Source: Asterias rubens (lineage: Eukaryota; Echinodermata; Asteroidea; Forcipulatida; Asteriidae). Taken from it: DNA of 64,000 nucleotides. This document shows positions 32,459-43,547 of this stretch, piece by piece. The stretch covers positions 806,001 through 870,000 of the forward strand of contig NC_047068.1 of the NCBI RefSeq assembly GCF_902459465.1, given 5' to 3'. A program made the position numbers and the translations under genes. Each line of letters opens with the position of its first letter. The stretch's first letter is position 1. Below the pieces are notes generated by a model. The model was not told the origin of the DNA. It saw nothing but the letters and a program-made list of their open reading frames with translations, and made no database searches.

Positions 32459-35400
32459 TTAATCAAACATGACCCTGCGATCACTCTTGGTGGCGGAGTG
32501 TATCTTCTTTTTCCTTAATCTCTCTCTGTTTGCTCGCTCCACTCTGTAAAGAAAGAGAAACAAATTCTTAACATAAGGAACAGTAGTGTATTTGTATAGA
32601 TGCGGCTCTAGACTGTTCAAGTCTTGCGCATATAGTCAAACAATTGGACTCGTTTCGATGCGTAAGTTTGTTTCCTTCACTCGTTTAAGCAATAAACGTG
32701 GGACCAAAGTGTTCACAAAATGTTTGAGCACGCGTGAGACTTGCACAGTCTATTTGTACTCCTGGATGAAGAGGAGCACATAATGGTCTTACTTTTAAAA
32801 AATAAGCGATATCACTGCAAATCCCACTTCTTACTAACACTGACCTCATCCTTACAACAGCTTTATCGTCTTCTGTTGGCTCTTTGGGTTTCCTTTGAAC
32901 TTCCTCAATGATATCTCGGATCTTCTGAAGGCAGTCGGAGAAGTTTGTGATCTGTGATCTCGTTCGCTCCGATGTGACGATTAGCTCGCCTTTACTGTTT
33001 ATCTTTGTCTTTTTCTTCAAGAGAGACGTCAACAACAAAATAGATAAATACAAATAATGTCTTTGATGTTAATTTTTTTGTTTTTGCCCATATGCACCGA
33101 TGTTTGTTAGCACTGTATACTCAGTACTTTCCCGAGTCCTGTGAACAAAATATCACAGGCATATTACTTGGGTGGGATTCGAACCCACGACCCTTGCAAT
33201 TCTAAAGCAGTGTCTTACCAACTAAATGTTTTTGATGTTTATCTGTGTACCATGGTCTGTTCCAGGCACTTGCATATCATTCAATTGTAAAAATACACAA
33301 TTCATGAACCTATCTCTTCAATAGTTTTCATCACAGCAAATCGATCTTAATATAAGGTTGTTACACCACTATTTTTGTATTGGAACCAAAACAATTCATA
33401 ATCTTCATGTATCTTTCCCTGGTAACACCTTAGACAACATCCAGTCCTGATACTTCACAGAGGCAAAAAAGGCGATTGTCTCCATGCCCCTTGGTCATTG
33501 CCTTGGTGTCCTTGAAATGCTCCAGTAGAAATTTACAATTTCCTCATAGGGTGCCCTTTACCAAGGAGAAAATGCCTTGCGCCCTTGCCCTTTTTAAAAC
33601 GAAGCAAACATGCCTGTACCTCAAATACACCCAGGGCATGTTTCATTAAATAATTGATTATAAACATACCTGTTCTAACACCACTGAAAACATGGCATAT
33701 CTTATGTGCTCTTTCGAACCCACGCACGGTTTCCTAAAAACAACAGGGCGACTTGTTTACCTTTTCTTGAATTTGCTGTCGTATATGCACTGGCAGCCAG
33801 TCTGCTGACTCTATGTTAAACCTCACATCAGCCTTAGTTTGAACTGTGGAATGGTAATTCATAATTTACATCAATATTTTGACACTTTAAGTCACTGTTT
33901 ATCCTTGGTATGGGTTCGTTAAAAACTTGTGAACCTTGTTTGTAATAACTTCATGTATCACAAAAATAGCAATCACTTTATTATTTTGTTTTTAATAACT
34001 TCACAGTATAATGGAAATACTCCACACACAAAAAGTTGCACTAGATGTATTCTTCAATAAGCAAAATACTAAGAAAGAACACAAGACACTTCTGAAGGAA
34101 TGCACAAAGGGAGACATTGTGATAATATCTGCTTTGTCAAAAGCAGAGAAAACAACATACAAATTTATTTCCAAGGTCACAGAACTTTTGCTTTATTCTT
34201 GCTTGAAACAGACTTAAAGATATTCCTTATTTGGTGTGTCTGAATGGCAACAGTTCATACCTTTATTTACATTCTGGCCACCTGCTCCGCTACTGCAGCT
34301 GTATTTGACCGTCAGCTGGCCTGAAATAAAAGAAAATTGGTTTTTTAGTCAAAATTTTCACTTCATAATTAAGAAAACAACTGGGCCCAATTTCATGGTC
34401 ATGCTTGTATACTGCCGAGTTCTGCGCTTACGTGCAAGCGCTGAATTTCTGCGCTAGCCTTGTAAGCGTAGAATGCCTAGTAACATGGAGTATGCACGCG
34501 CAAAAGCCAAAATTCGCCCCTAACCCATGAAATACGCTTGCCGTACGCACAGAACTCCCTGCTTCCGTGTAAGCGTCGATTCTATGCTTACGGTAAGCAG
34601 AGCCATGAAATTGGGCCCTGCAGGCTGAGCATCATGGGGTGGTCACGGGAGGGGGGGGGGGTAATTCTCTGCTCCTCCTCCTTCTTCGGTCCAGCCCAAG
34701 TCGAGGGCCAACAAGTATTTTCCTCCTGAAGATACATACTGATAAATTGAAACTTGAAAGCTGTCGAACCATCGGTTCTTCTCGGAGAATCAGCGCGACT
34801 CAAAAAAAAAGTATGCACAACACAAGGCATCACCCCAAACATCCACTGCCTTTAATTATTAAAGGCTTGACTGACGTTAAAATTTGGCCCAATCAGACTC
34901 TTTCTCAAAGTCTACAATGACAGCACAACAAACGCCTATGGGGATCAACAGTGTTGAACCCTGGTTTTAAAAAAAGGGTCATCAGGGGACCAGGGACCAG
35001 ATATTTTCGATCATCACAGCTTGAACAAGACACTTGGTGAACAAGTTAATGGGAGTCAGGTGCCTGAACTGAATGATACATGTAGGTACGATACGTAACT
35101 TACTATTTGATTTTCTGTTTTGAATACTGGGACATTTAATTATATTTAATTTAAATTATGACATAATAAAGACTCCACTGAATGGAACTTACCTACAGGT
35201 ATATGTCCATCAAAATGTTCATCTAAGTTTGTTCTCTAAAGAAAAAAAAAGAAAAAAAGACAGTTTTATAAACCAATCAACTATTCTAACTGATCAATCA
35301 ATCCATGCAATTTATGTGTTTTTTTCTTCGGCAAATAAATGTATAATGTTCCAGGTTTCTTGTCAGTACCTTAACTTCATGGGAATTTGACCCCACGGTG

Positions 35401-35893
35401 CAAATAATTTTCTTTACTTTTTATTCATCGATTTAAAAACCAATACATCGACAAAAAGGTCCCCTAGTAAAAGGAAAATATGCTGAATCTCTCATGCCAT
35501 AAATCATAAATAATCAAAATGAAAAAGTATTCTATTGATCAATTAAAAAAATCACAGCAATTGGGTTATCTTGTTAAATTTAAGCCCCTCATTGAGTAAA
35601 GCAATTAGTAGGGGAATAACCTATTTAAGTTTAACTAGATTTTTTAACAGTATTGATAACATATCACTCAAAATATCTAGCAAATAACATTAATAAAATA
35701 CACAAAAAAAACGAATTTAAAAGGGCGCCCTCACGTGTTCCTGAGATCTATCAACTCCGACGGTGACATCAACGATACTATTCGGGTACAATCTCTCAAG
35801 ATTGTAGGTGCTTTTGTAGCTTTCTCCACTTACACATGATCTTGACAATGTTCTGTGTGTCTGGACTAACGTTCTAGAAATTTGTCTCAACAT
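32459..35893 (-). CDS. MRPL58: Mitochondrial peptidyl-tRNA hydrolase MRPL58/ICT1, complete, 6 exons
   Basis: Coding exons on the minus strand, 5' to 3': 35893-35735, 35235-35193, 34320-34261, 33843-33761, 33014-32845, 32543-32459 (600 nt, 199 residues; human about 206). Each has AG/GT borders and the phases join. The N-terminus (MLRQISRTLVQTHRTLSRSC) is Arg/Ser/Thr-rich without acidic residues, fitting a mitochondrial presequence. YKSTYNLERLYPNS matches the human segment just after the presequence. The catalytic loop SSGAGGQNVNK (GGQ at residues 81-83) is complete. NSKGELIVTSERTRSQ and DCLQKIRDII follow, and the basic tail RERLRKKKIHSA is the ribosome-binding extension. The family is a codon-independent release factor and large-subunit protein that hydrolyses peptidyl-tRNA on stalled mitoribosomes. 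The gene converges on CCDC57. Confidence 0.96.
33065..33230 (-). mobile_element. SINE-B in MRPL58 intron
   Basis: CACCGATGTTTGTTAGCACT, TTCCCGAGTCCTGTG, GGGTGGGATTCGAACCCACG. The rest of the intron (33231-33760) shows no recognised feature. Confidence 0.75.
34380..34622. mobile_element. Fold-back MITE, M6-like, in MRPL58 intron 2
   Basis: GGGCCCAATTTCATGGTCAT mirrored by AGCCATGAAATTGGGCCC; the interior has GCGCTTACGTGCAAGCG-type imperfect palindromes. A close copy lies at 59609-59858. Confidence 0.75.
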
Positions 35894-36060
35894 TGTGGCT
35901 CATAAACCATAGACAAAGTTGCGTAAAATTGTTGTTCGGCCGCCGAAGACATATGGCTGTTGTGTAGTGTATTGCACGTACATCTCCCTCTTCCGTGTGT
36001 TGTTTGTGTGTGCATGCAGTGCGCGGATGATGGGATGAATTGAGTGTCGATTTTGGATGG
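35894..36060 (-). promoter_or_regulatory. Presumed promoter of MRPL58
   Basis: This lies between the MRPL58 start and the tRNA gene. On the minus strand it has an ETS-type CGGAAG (plus-strand CTTCCG at about 35993-35998), common in animal mitochondrial-protein promoters. No TATA box is obvious. Position and one short motif only. Confidence 0.25.
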
Positions 36061-36275
36061 GCAATAGTATTAGTAGCACTATCGATTATTACAGTCTAAA
36101 TAAAAGGGTTCAAACGTGATTTGTTTTGTGAGATCTAACTTTAACGCTTTCTAGAAGGAAATAATTAGTTTTAAAAACAAAACATTGATCAGGATATGAA
36201 AAATAATGTCAGGAGCAATTACGAATATGCAACTAATTACTTTATATATTTTGAAGTCACAATGTCATTCATGAA

Positions 36276-36357
36276 GGTAGCGTGGCCGAGCGGTCTAAGG
36301 CGCTGGTTTAAGGCACCAGTCATTTCGATGGCGTGGGTTCGAATCCCACCGCTGCCA
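36276..36357 (+). tRNA. tRNA-Leu(AAG)
   Basis: An 82-nt class II tRNA without intron. The acceptor stem GGTAGCG pairs with CGCTGCC (one T-G pair) with A as discriminator. The A box TGGCCGAGCGG is intact, and the anticodon stem CTGGT/ACCAG encloses the loop TTAAGGC, giving anticodon AAG. A long variable arm is present and the T arm GTGGG-TTCGAAT-CCCAC is perfect. A run of at least nine T from 36361 is a strong Pol III terminator. Unlike the tRNA-like SINE heads in this window, it has a full acceptor stem and no SINE body. Confidence 0.96.
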
Positions 36358-36360
36358 AGA

Positions 36361-36371
36361 TTTTTTTTTTT
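36361..36371 (+). terminator. Pol III terminator of tRNA-Leu
   Basis: An oligo-T run starting four bases after the tRNA discriminator base. Confidence 0.85.
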
Positions 36372-37740
36372 CACTTACCAATTTCCTTTTTTTCTCTTCT
36401 TTCTGTTTTCTGAAACTAATTTAGGCACAGTTACTTTTTTTAAAAATTTTATTATGAGGTATTTAAACGATAGTAATAGTTGGTTGATTTCATAACTCTA
36501 TGATTGATTTACTGTTTTGGAGCCGGCCGGTCGTCAGCATATGAGGAGGAAGGTCTCGGGACTCTCATTATAGATTTCACTTTACAATGTAAATTACTTA
36601 AAATAAGCCCATTGGGAAGGACATAGCTAGCTTATTGCTCCGATCTTGGTATTAAACATGGGCATTTGGAAATTTAGTCGATCATCCTGTTTTAAGGAAG
36701 AAACTTCATGCTAAGCAAATTTTGGTGCTTAGCAGCTAGTCTATGAAATTGGTCCCAGCCATGCTTGATTTGAGGAGATAGGAAACCCATCTGTTGTATT
36801 TTCTCCTTTAATAATGGACTACCAGAATTTATTACAGTCTGCAAACAAAAATATTTTGTTCACTCAAAATATTTAAAATTTCCCCCCATATATCGGCAAG
36901 CCATAGAATCCCAAAGCAACCACATCACGCGATCTCCTATCCAGTAGTGGGGGTGGGGCATCCGGGGGGGGGGCTGACGTCGAATGGGTGGGGGCATCCC
37001 CCCCCCCCCCACATCATGTGATCTCCTATCCAGTATCAAGTGGGGGTGGGGGCATCCGGGGGGGGGCTGACATCGAATTGGTGGGGGCGTGTCCCCCCCC
37101 CCCCTTAGTGACGCCACTGCAGAGTTGCAACTGCCAACCCAGGTTGGAAAACTATAAAAAAAAAATATCAAAAACAGATCGCTTTTATACAAAATTGTGT
37201 TGTTTTTGTTGAAAGTAAAACAACTAAAGTATAAGTATGGGAGGTGAATTCCATGTTCAAGGCACTTTTTAGTTTGTTTATCAACTGTTTCACTCAAGGG
37301 ATTCTTTCATTCATCACTTGAGAACCGCTGTGGCAGGAGATTCGTCCCCGAAGATGTTTTCTTCGGTGGTAGCATAGATTTGCCATCCTCAAAAAAAGCC
37401 TTATTTTCTTTCAGAAGGTATCTTTTTAAGTCGATTTGGAAGGGGAAAAATCCCCTTTATAAAACACTACAGTGGCTATGTTTATGCATGAAAAAAGAGC
37501 GGACTCTTGGCGATAAAGCGCATAATTCGGCGATAAGTAGAGCTTCGAAATTGTACCCTGTGGTCTTGAACGAATTTGGTACGCAGAACGTGTAGGGGAT
37601 CCACGGGACAGTGGAAATGGGTTGTCGCTTGCGGCGCCTGTTCCCGCCGTAAGAGGCTTCGTCCTGTGATTCAACTCATCTTGTGGAGGTCTCGGTCGTC
37701 TTAATTCCGGAGCTAAAAAGGAAACTAAGTATACTGTAAT
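36370..37740. other. Intergenic stretch with little recognisable content
   Basis: Contains a half M6 element (about 36665-36757), a duplicated C/G-rich module with CTCCTATCCAGTA at 36933 and 37022 flanked by C/G runs of 7-14, and otherwise no feature I recognise. The short frames at 37380-37675 lack family signals. Confidence 0.4.
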
Positions 37741-40700
37741 AAACGTTAATATTCACTAATAAGGTATGTTTACCATGGTGGTGTACTGTAGATAGGGATG
37801 TAAATGATTGTCAGTGAAGACAATCGGTTCCAATGGCATGGGTTTCAATTTGTATCGTACCAGGGTAGCCTACTATTGACAGTTTGGTTATATAATAGGT
37901 TCGTAATATTGCTCCATGGTTACTATGGTAATAAATAGGCATGCTCTGCGCGGTGTGTAGGGCCTACTTTAACTTTGGAGGTTTCTGCCTCTGTGGGCAC
38001 GGTAATTCATAGGACCCCAATTGATATTAATAAGCCTTATTTTTGCTTTATTAGGGTATCATTGGATTTGTTTGTGCCGCATTTTTTTATCATGTTCTAA
38101 TTTAGTTTATGTTATTTGTCTTTTCTCCTGTTGATTATGTATGTATTTTTTTACATGTTTTTATCCGAATAAATTCAAATCAAATCTAGTCACAGTGTTG
38201 TTCTGGGCAGGGTGCCTTCAATATTGTAAGAGTTTTTAAGGAACTGTAATAAGTGGATAATTAATTTGTTCTACCACGGTCATTATTGCAAACAGGTAAT
38301 ATGTAATAAATCAACATCGCTGTTAATATTTATTATAAGCGTAAGGGTTTACATCGCAGTTCTGAATCAAGGTGGTAGTAATCTGTGTTAAACCACTGTC
38401 CATGGTACGCATGCACAAAAACATGTTTGCATATGAGCTGTGGGTGTCCTTTTTATATTCACTTTTATGGTATATAAGTTACCATGGTGTTATAGATAGG
38501 GGTGTCGATGATTGTCAGCAAAGACAATCGGTTCCATGGAGGTTTCTCCCTCCATGGGCATGGTATTCTACCTCCATGGTATTTCATAGGGACCCCTATG
38601 GAAATATTAATAAGCCTTAGATATTGGCTTTAGCTTATCCTTTGTATGTTTGTGTCGTATAATTATCAAGTTCTAAATTAATTTATCTTATTTCTTCACA
38701 TTTTTTCCTGTTAAAATTGTGTGTGTGTTTTTTTGACATGTTTTTATTTATAAATTCAAATAAAATCAAACAAAATCACAGTGTTGTTCTGGGCAGGGGG
38801 TCCTCGAGTGCAAGAGTTTGTATAGAACTGTGATCAGTGGATAATGACTTTGTTCTACCATGGTCAGCAAACGTACTTGTAGTAGGTCTATGTGTTATGT
38901 AATAAATCAACGGCGTAACGGTTTACATCGCTGTATTGAATATCGGTGGTAGAAATCTGTGTCAAACCATTGTCTATGTACGCGCGCATCAAAACGTATT
39001 TTGCATACATAAAGAGCTGTGGGTCTTTATAGGGATATCAATGATTGTCAGTGAAGACAATCGGTTCCAATTTGTCGGTTTCAATTTGTATTGTAGCCTT
39101 TTGACTCTTTTAATGATCAATAGTTATTTTATAAGCATGCTGTGCGCAGTGCATATTTCAAGGACCACGTTAGGTATTTCCATGAAGGTTTCTACCTCCA
39201 TGGGCATGGTATTTCATAGGGACTCCAAAGGAACTATAATAAGCCTTAGGTGACCAGTGGACAATAGATTTATTCTACCACGGTCGTTATTGTTTTCGAT
39301 AATATCGCCGTTTTGAATATCGATGGTTGTAATCAGTGTCAAACCACTGTCTGTGTACGCGCGCATTAAAACGTGTTTTGCATACATAAAGAGCTGTGGG
39401 TCTCCTTTTTAAACGTTAATAATCACTTATAGGGTATATGTTTACCATGTTGTTCGTAAATAGGGATGTCGATGATTGTCAGTGAAGACAACCGGTTCCA
39501 ATTCGTCAGTTTCAATTTGTATTGTAGCATGTTGACACTTTTAATGATCAATAGTAATTGTATGGCATGCTGTGCGTGGTACTTTAAGGGAGCATTTAGG
39601 TATTTCCATGGGGGTTTCTACCTCCATGGGCATGGTATTTCATAAGGACCCCAATGAAACTCGGCCTTAGGTATTTGCTTTAGGTTTCCTTGGATATTTT
39701 AGTACCGTATTTTAATCATGTTCTAATTAAATTTATCCTATTTCTACGTCTTTTCTCCTGTTGAAGTTGTGTATGTATTTTTGACAAGTTTTTATCTGAA
39801 TAAATTCAAATCAAATCAAACCAAATCGATGTTGTTCTGGGCTGGGTGCCCTCGAGTGTCAGAGTTTTTGTAGAACTGTACTGTAATCGGTTTTAAATGA
39901 ATTCGTTATACCGCGGTCATTATTGCAAATATATTGTTGTAGGTCTACATGTGTTGTGTAATAAATCAAAGTCGCTGTTTATATAATTCATAAATACCTC
40001 GGACAGTTTCGCTATTCCTATTGGTGGAGAGCGCGTCACGTGGGTGTGTATAAACCTGTGTTTATGACTGGTAAAAAGTGTTGAAACATGGGCGTGACAC
40101 GCCTGCTCGCAACTGTGCTTAAACGACAGTTTCTTCATTCTTATTGTTTGAGAGCACCGGCCGGGACAGTTGTACCACATCACGCGATATGCGCGAAGCC
40201 CACAGCATTCCCTTATAAGGAGTTGTTTACCCAAGGGCGGCGGAGGGCCTTACCATTTCATAGCTGGAGGGGTGTTGTGTTGAAAGAAATCATTGAACAA
40301 GTAAAATTTGTGCATTTATTTTACTTTTTGACCAAAAGTTTTGATGGTTTTTTTTTTTGACCAAAAAAAGGTATTTATGAATGGGAATCAAAGTTAGTTG
40401 AATCGGTTTTCAACTAGTGGTTTAAACCCGCCGAGGCCTGGTTCTTGATTATTTACCTCGACTTCGTCTCGGTAAAATTATCAAGAACCAGGCCTCGTTG
40501 GGATTAAACCACTAGTTGAAAACCTCTTCACCTTATTTATATAAGCATATAACGGTTAACATGGCTGTATTGAATATCGGTGGTAGTAATCTTTGTCAAC
40601 CCACTGTCAATGGTACGCACGCACCAAAACGTCTTTTGCATACAGTAGGAGCTGTATGTGTTCTTTTTAAATGTTAAGCAATTATTTACTTATGGTATAC

Positions 40701-41520
40701 ATCTTAACCATGGTGTTGTAGATAGAGATGTCGATGATTGTCCGTGAAGACAATCGATTCCAATTTGTCGGTTTCAATTTGTATCGAGCCTGTTGAAATT
40801 TTTAGTAATTTGATATGTATGCTCTGCGCAGTGTGTATTTTATGCTTTCAAGGACCATGTTAGGTATGGCATGGTATTTCATAAGGACCCCAATGGAACT
40901 AAGCCTGTGATATTGGCTTCAAGTTTCCTTGGATATGTTAGTAACGTATTTTTATCATGTTCTAATTTAAGTTATCTGATTTCTTCGTCTTTTCTCCCGT
41001 TGAAGTTGTGTATGTATTTTTGACATGTTTTTATCCAAGTAAATTAAAATCAAATCAAATCACAGTGATCAGATACTGAATTAATTATTTTTTTGTTCTG
41101 CCCCCATGGTCATTATTGCAAACGGGTACTTGCAGTAGGTCTATATGTGTTATGTAATAAACCGAAATCGCTGTTAATAATTTTATTTAAGATTATTAGC
41201 AGTTTACGTTGCCGTATTGAATATCGGTGTTAGTAATCTGTATCATACCGCTGTCTATGGTATGCGTGCCCCAAATCGCGTTTTGCATACATAATTAGCT
41301 GTTGGTGTTCTTTTTAACGTCAATATTTCATTTATATGGTTTACCATGGTGTTGTAGATAGGGATGTCGATGATTGTCAGTAAAGACAATCGTCGGTTTC
41401 AATTTGTAATAATAGTCTGTTGACATTTTTACCGATCAATAGAATTATACGCATGCTCTGCGCCGCGCGTATTTTATACTTTGAAGGACTATGTTAGGTA
41501 TTTCCATGGAGGCATGGTAC
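37740..41520 (+). repeat. Degenerate tandem array of roughly 430-700-bp units, six copies
   Basis: Each unit has GATTGTCagtgaaGACAATC (hairpin; near 37806, 38510, 39041, 39473, 40734 and 41369), a TCCATGGGCATGGTATTTCA block, and AATAAATTCAAATCAAATC, which looks like a LINE 3' tail. Spacing varies; the gap between copies four and five is enlarged by a family F insertion. Confidence 0.75.
39986..40540 (+). mobile_element. Family F element, full length, inserted in the tandem array
   Basis: TTCATAAATACCTCGGACAG to CTTCACCTTATTTAT, with both CACGTG boxes and the hairpin. TTTATATAA occurs on both sides and may be a 9-bp target duplication. Confidence 0.85.
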
Positions 41521-42418
41521 AAGGGATTTGCATAAAAGCAAATCGCTTTTTTATTTTTTATAATGTACATACACGAAACATTTAGGGTCATGGCAAACGT
41601 ACGACGTGTGCCATATTCGTTGTTAAGGAAGCTCATTTTGTGGAAAGAGGTATGCTGTTAATTGTAGCATGTTCATTGATACGAGAAAGAATTAAAACAG
41701 AAATGTAAACCTTTACCCGAATGATCAGTCAGTTAACTGAGTGGGTTGGTTCTGACAGTGTGAAATAAAATTTTGAACTTGTGTTTCAGATCAACTTTAA
41801 TATCATTAATGGCCATGTATGTGTCAATTGTCTTCGCTTCCAATTATTTATTTTTTTTCCCCACTTTTTTTGTCTTTTAAATTAACATTTTATTTAATAA
41901 TGATAATACAAGTGTATTTATGTCATCAGTAAATTGAACAATAAAACACAATGTGCCAATGTCTTTCTGTCTCAGTGTTAAGTAGGATTTCAAACTTTAA
42001 ATGTCTTAATGTTATACAATACTATTTTACTATTTGGTAAGTCCTGTTAGGATCTTGTATTACATTTTTATAGATTGTTGTGTTCCTCACTTTTTCCTGT
42101 TGTAAATTTTAAACATTTAAAAGAAAGAAATGTATGCGTTTGTGTATGCGCTGTACATAAACATTTAATGGTAATTGGGCACAATATAAATTAATACAAA
42201 TATTAATTTTATATACGACCCTGGAGTATCTCTTCATTTGTATACAATTAATTAATTATTTGCTTACTGATTTGTTGGTTGCCTGTTATCTTGTGAATGT
42301 GAAGCATTTTGAGATTTTATGTAATACCTTGTATATAAAGAATAAATTACTATTTAATGTTATTTGTTTATTGAGTCCTCCGTGGTAATGACATGGCCAA
42401 AGAACTGTTTCTTCCGCA

Positions 42419-42816
42419 CAGTCATCTGTTTTCTCAGCATCAACTCACTTACTATGGATCGCAGTCATCTGTTTTCTCAGCATCAACTCACTTACTATGG
42501 ATCGCAGTCGTCTGTTTTCTTAGCATCAACTCACTTTCTATGGATCGCAGTCATCTGTTTTCTCAGCATCAACTCACTTACTATGGATCGCAGTCGTCTG
42601 TTTTCTTAGCATCAACTCACTTACTATGGATCGCAGTCGTCTGTTTTCTTAGCATCAACTCACTTTCTATGGATCGCAGTCATCTGTTTTCTTAGCATCA
42701 ACTCACTTTCTATGGATCGCAGTCATCTGTTTTCTCAGCATCAACTCACTTTCTATGGATCGCAGTCATCTGTTTTCTCAGCATCAACTCACTTCTATGG
42801 ATCGCAGTCATCTGTT
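42419..42816 (+). repeat. 43-bp minisatellite, about 9 copies
   Basis: Unit CAGTCATCTGTTTTCTCAGC plus ATCAACTCACTTACTATGGA plus TCG, with A/G and C/T variants shared between non-adjacent units. Overlapping open frames are by-products of the repeat. Confidence 0.9.
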
Positions 42817-42839
42817 TTGGCCATGGTCGTGTGAACTTG

Positions 42840-43545
42840 GACCAATCAGGTCTACCTTGGTTGATAACCATTTGTCAACAATTAGGACCCTCGATGAACT
42901 GGAGCGCTCTTCGCGGCTAAGCAAATCGATCGGTTCTAGTTAGGTAGGCGTAAAATATCTCTTATACTATCACCTATTTTATCTTAATGTATTGTTAACA
43001 AACGTTTATTCCCAAAACAGGTTGCCCTCGTCTTCCCCGGTTACTAACCAATTTCTTTGTTTTGTCAATCAGGACGAGGCCCTTCGATGTATCGAGCGCT
43101 CTTCGCGGCTAAGCAAATCTATCGGTTCTAGTTAGGTAGGCCTAAAATATCTCTTATACTATTACCTATTTTATCTTATTGTGATGTTAACAAACGTTTA
43201 TTCCCAAAACAGGTCGCCATGATCCAATATTCCCTCGTCTTCCCTGGTTACTAACCATTCTCTTTGTTTTGTCAATCAGGACGAGGCTCTTCGATGTATC
43301 GAGCACTCTTCGCGGCTAAGCAAAGTGATCGGTTCTAGTTAGTGGCCATTAAATATCTCTTATACTGTTACCTATTTTATCTTATTGTAATGTTAATAAA
43401 CTTTTATTCCCAAATTAGGTTGCCATGATCCAGACGAGGCCCTTTGATGTACGGAGCGCTCTACGCGACTAAGCACACCGATCGGTGAGTTAGGTGGCCA
43501 TAAAATATCTCTTAAACTGTTACCTATTTTATCTTATTGTAATGC
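42840..43545 (+). repeat. Tandem array of about 170-195-bp units, 4 copies
   Basis: Repeats of AGCGCTCTTCGCGGCTAAGC, GATCGGTTCTAGTTAG, AAAATATCTCTTATACT and AACAAACGTTTATTCCCAAA at 42901, 43093, 43292 and 43456, decaying to the right. Confidence 0.8.
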
Positions 43546-43547
43546 GA

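Noticed and set aside
34011-34217. 68-codon plus-strand open frame in MRPL58 intron
   Set aside because: No recognisable domain, antisense to a well-supported gene's intron, AT-rich composition.
42364-42943. Overlapping open frames (up to 100 codons) across 42.4-42.9 kb
   Set aside because: They translate the 43-bp tandem repeat in different frames with no family resemblance.
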